Shown: positions 62,015 to 64,000 of the stretch, piece after piece
Numbering within the stretch: the stretch's first letter is position 1
Layout: every line of letters begins with the position of its first letter
Source of the DNA: Lysobacterales bacterium
Lineage (GTDB): Bacteria > Pseudomonadota > Gammaproteobacteria > Xanthomonadales > SZUA-36
DNA: 64,000 nucleotides
Direction: 5' to 3'
Assembly (NCBI GenBank): GCA_014238945.1
Contig: JABAAB010000061.1
Location: forward strand, 58,134-122,133
Notes under the pieces: generated by a model
The model's database searches: none
What the model saw: the letters and a program-made list of their open reading frames with translations, nothing else
Told to the model about the DNA's origin: nothing
Program-made: the position numbers and the translations under genes

Positions 62015-63891
62015 TCAGCCGGTCTGTCTGGCAGAGCTACTTCGGCGGCCCTGTCCCGAACTGCTTTGACCGGATCATTATGAGCGACTTCTGTCAGGGC
62101 GGCCCTGACACCATTTGTCTCAATGTGTTTTTCCAATTCGCCCACGGCCCACAACCTGCCGATGACACCATCGTGAGTTAACTGGTAGAGCAATTCCACG
62201 GTGGACTTATCAAATGCCCATTCTTTCAGCAGAATATCGTCCTCATCGAATCGAACCAGTAGCGGTTCATGGGCTACATCGAAAGTAAATGTCTGTTCAG
62301 GCTCATTCAGCCAAAGGCTTTCGACCTGCTTGCCCTCCATGGTCGTAATTCCCAGCCTTATTGGCAGACGGTAGATCGGAGTACCTGTGCTGGTGTCCTG
62401 GGTCTGATTAATGGTCAGGGAAAGTGACTTTTTTTGCTTGTCCCACGTGTAGGAGACATCCAGTTCAGGATGCCCCGGCTTCAACAACCATTGATCAAAA
62501 AACCAGCCATAATCCTGGTTTGTGACGGTGTTTACAGTCTCAAAAAAGTCATTGGACACTGCATTGCTGTAGGCATGCTTTTCCAGGAAACTGCGCATGA
62601 TTTCAGCAAAGGCCTCATGCCCGGTCAACTCCCGCAGCATGTTGAGGATAATGCCACCTTTTTCGTAGGCGTGGCGGTCAAACATATCGCTTCCCTTATC
62701 CCATCTGTCGGTTACAACGGGTCGCCTGAATTTTGTCTTTGCTTCGGTCAGATAGCTTTTCTTGTAGTCATCAATATACAGAGCACCTTCATCCGGACCC
62801 ATCGCATGAGCTATGTACAGATATTCGCCATGGGTTGCAAAACTTTCCGACAACCAGTTGTGCCCCCAGTCCCTGAAGCCGATCATATTACCCCACCACT
62901 GATGGGCGATCTCGTGAGCGATCAACCAGTCACTGGCGTTGTCATTTCCTTCCCTCTGACGATCGATTACATTCCTGGTCAACAGCGTGGCCGATGTGCT
63001 TTCAGCCCCTCCACCCATACCAGGAACAATGACCTGATCATATTTTACCCACGGGAATGAAGTGCTATAGAGTTCCTCGAAATAAGCAATTATTTCTGCC
63101 GTATTTCTGAAGGCTTGTGCCGCCACCGTTTCATCGCCCGGATAAACCCAGTAATGCAGTGGAAGGTCATCATGCTGGTCTTCCAGCACACTGTAGGGAC
63201 CAGCTGCAAACATATAAAGGTAGGTGGGTTGTGGTTTGCTTTGTTGCCAGTGAACGGTGCGACGCCCGGATTCAGTATCTACACGATCACTCAGAAGTGC
63301 CCCATTGGCCAGAACCTCAAACCCTGCGTCAACAGTGATGATTGTTTCATGTGTTGCCCAATCGCTCGGATGGTCAAAGGATGGGAACCAGTAACGCGCC
63401 CCGTTTGGCCAGTTCAACGAGTTTACCAGACCGGGGTTTGTTTCTGTCTCGTCTCTGAAATCCAGGCCGACCAATACATTTCCGTCCAGATTTGCAACGC
63501 CATAACCTATGGTGAGACTGGCCAACTCGTTGCTGGCCAGTTCCCGGTCCAGACTGATATCAAGATACCCTTCCCTCTGTATAAAGTTGAGGGTTTCTCC
63601 GCTTTCATCCGCAACATGGCTGACATCAAAATTCACACTGTCGAGTGTGATCTCACTGAGGCCATCCACGGTAGATGAAAATGTTATGACCGTTTCACCG
63701 TCAAACGAGTGCGTGCTTTCTTCTATGTCCAGTTCAATACGGTAGTGCTGCACATCAAAATCGTGAGGTCGCAGTGTTTGCTGTTCGCGTGAATCAAAAT
63801 CAGATTGGTCTGCACCAACAACGGCCCACCAGGGCAATGCAACGAGGGTAAAAATGCCGCCGATCAGACCTTTTTTTATTTGAACCGACAT
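62011..63891 (-). CDS. M1 family zinc aminopeptidase, exported
   Basis: A 626-residue secreted gluzincin. Signal peptide residues 1-28. The GAMEN-like exopeptidase motif is present as GGGAESTSATLL and the zinc site is LIAHEIAHQWWGN with x18 to Glu in WLSESFATHGEYLY. The N-terminal beta-domain (RIELDIEESTHSFDGETVITF) and the C-terminal beta-sandwich (LSLTINQTQDTSTGTPIYRLPI) are typical of the M1 family. It releases N-terminal amino acids. It converges with the M24 gene, sharing the CTAG overlap. The 109 bp upstream to the window edge show no further feature. Confidence 0.92.
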   Translation of the reverse strand: MSVQIKKGLIGGIFTLVALPWWAVVGADQSDFDSREQQTLRPHDFDVQHYRIELDIEESTHSFDGETVITFSSTVDGLSEITLDSVNFDVSHVADESGETLNFIQREGYLDISLDRELASNELASLTIGYGVANLDGNVLVGLDFRDETETNPGLVNSLNWPNGARYWFPSFDHPSDWATHETIITVDAGFEVLANGALLSDRVDTESGRRTVHWQQSKPQPTYLYMFAAGPYSVLEDQHDDLPLHYWVYPGDETVAAQAFRNTAEIIAYFEELYSTSFPWVKYDQVIVPGMGGGAESTSATLLTRNVIDRQREGNDNASDWLIAHEIAHQWWGNMIGFRDWGHNWLSESFATHGEYLYIAHAMGPDEGALYIDDYKKSYLTEAKTKFRRPVVTDRWDKGSDMFDRHAYEKGGIILNMLRELTGHEAFAEIMRSFLEKHAYSNAVSNDFFETVNTVTNQDYGWFFDQWLLKPGHPELDVSYTWDKQKKSLSLTINQTQDTSTGTPIYRLPIRLGITTMEGKQVESLWLNEPEQTFTFDVAHEPLLVRFDEDDILLKEWAFDKSTVELLYQLTHDGVIGRLWAVGELEKHIETNGVRAALTEVAHNDPVKAVRDRAAEVALPDRPAD

Positions 63892-64000
63892 TAAGCAGTC
63901 ACCTGTTTTATTCGTGAATCAAACCGCAACAAACGGTTACGAGCCGGCATTTTAACCACATCCGGTCACTTGTTGGCAATGTGCACCGCCACAATTTTCA

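Noticed and set aside
1..64000. CRISPR array, tRNA, rRNA or intact insertion sequence
   Set aside because: No regularly spaced repeats, no cloverleaf-like or rRNA sequence and no transposase gene were recognised when reading by eye; a dedicated scan could still find a small RNA.

Overview
The window looks like chromosomal DNA from a free-living, probably marine or sediment, gammaproteobacterium. It has moderate GC content, DbpA and YaiI homologues, a TonB-dependent receptor, many Sec/Tat/lipoprotein exports, TolB-like/TPR and DUF1800-DUF1501 proteins, and no rRNA, tRNA, CRISPR or intact insertion sequence that I could see. The taxonomic placement is inferred from gene content only.

Layout. 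1-2.2 kb: an internally deleted amine oxidase, then a TetR regulator divergent from a CPBP protease, with a near-consensus promoter flanked by two operator copies. 2.3-13.3 kb: a mostly minus-strand hydrolase/transport block (DUF4124-like protein, acyltransferase, secreted amidohydrolase, dienelactone-hydrolase-like protein, class III aminotransferase, DUF4956 protein, TonB receptor, MGMT-like protein). 13.6-14.9 kb: an MFS transporter. 14.9-18.8 kb: a tightly coupled glycosyltransferase-sulfotransferase-glycosyltransferase-glycosyltransferase operon. 19.1-22.2 kb: a PadR-headed operon of MOSC protein, [2Fe-2S] ferredoxin, ChrA-type transporter and a small coupled protein. 22.3-29.5 kb: a zinc-ribbon-like protein, an MltF-like transglycosylase, a fatty acid hydroxylase, yaiI-dbpA and a dual CDGSH protein. 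29.8-31.9 kb: a broken DUF1800 gene followed by an intact DUF1501 gene. 32-41.3 kb: small accessory genes (three cupins, SnoaL-like, HhH-GPD glycosylase, methyltransferase, Ddn-like flavin/F420 reductase, two beta-lactamase-fold hydrolases, GNAT, membrane proteins), including one membrane-protein gene broken by a single-base frameshift.

41.5-64 kb is dominated by exported enzymes. They are a TolB/TPR membrane protein, an M35 metallopeptidase followed by a free-standing copy of its N-terminal domain, a periplasmic methyltransferase, an M20 peptidase, a 6-phosphogluconolactonase plus F420-dependent glucose-6-phosphate dehydrogenase pair, a DPP IV-like S9 peptidase, a proline racemase family enzyme, a DUF305-LVIVD fusion, a spermidine-dehydrogenase-like flavoprotein, a truncated M64 peptidase, an Xaa-Pro aminopeptidase-like M24 protein and an M1 aminopeptidase. 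Together they suggest scavenging of protein, especially proline-rich peptides.

The observations most worth pursuing are the pgl-fgd pair, which implies cofactor F420 use; the M35 protease with a separate propeptide-like paralogue; the PadR/MOSC/ferredoxin/CHR operon; the twin operators around the TATAAT promoter; and at least five broken or internally deleted genes, which are either real genome erosion or assembly error.
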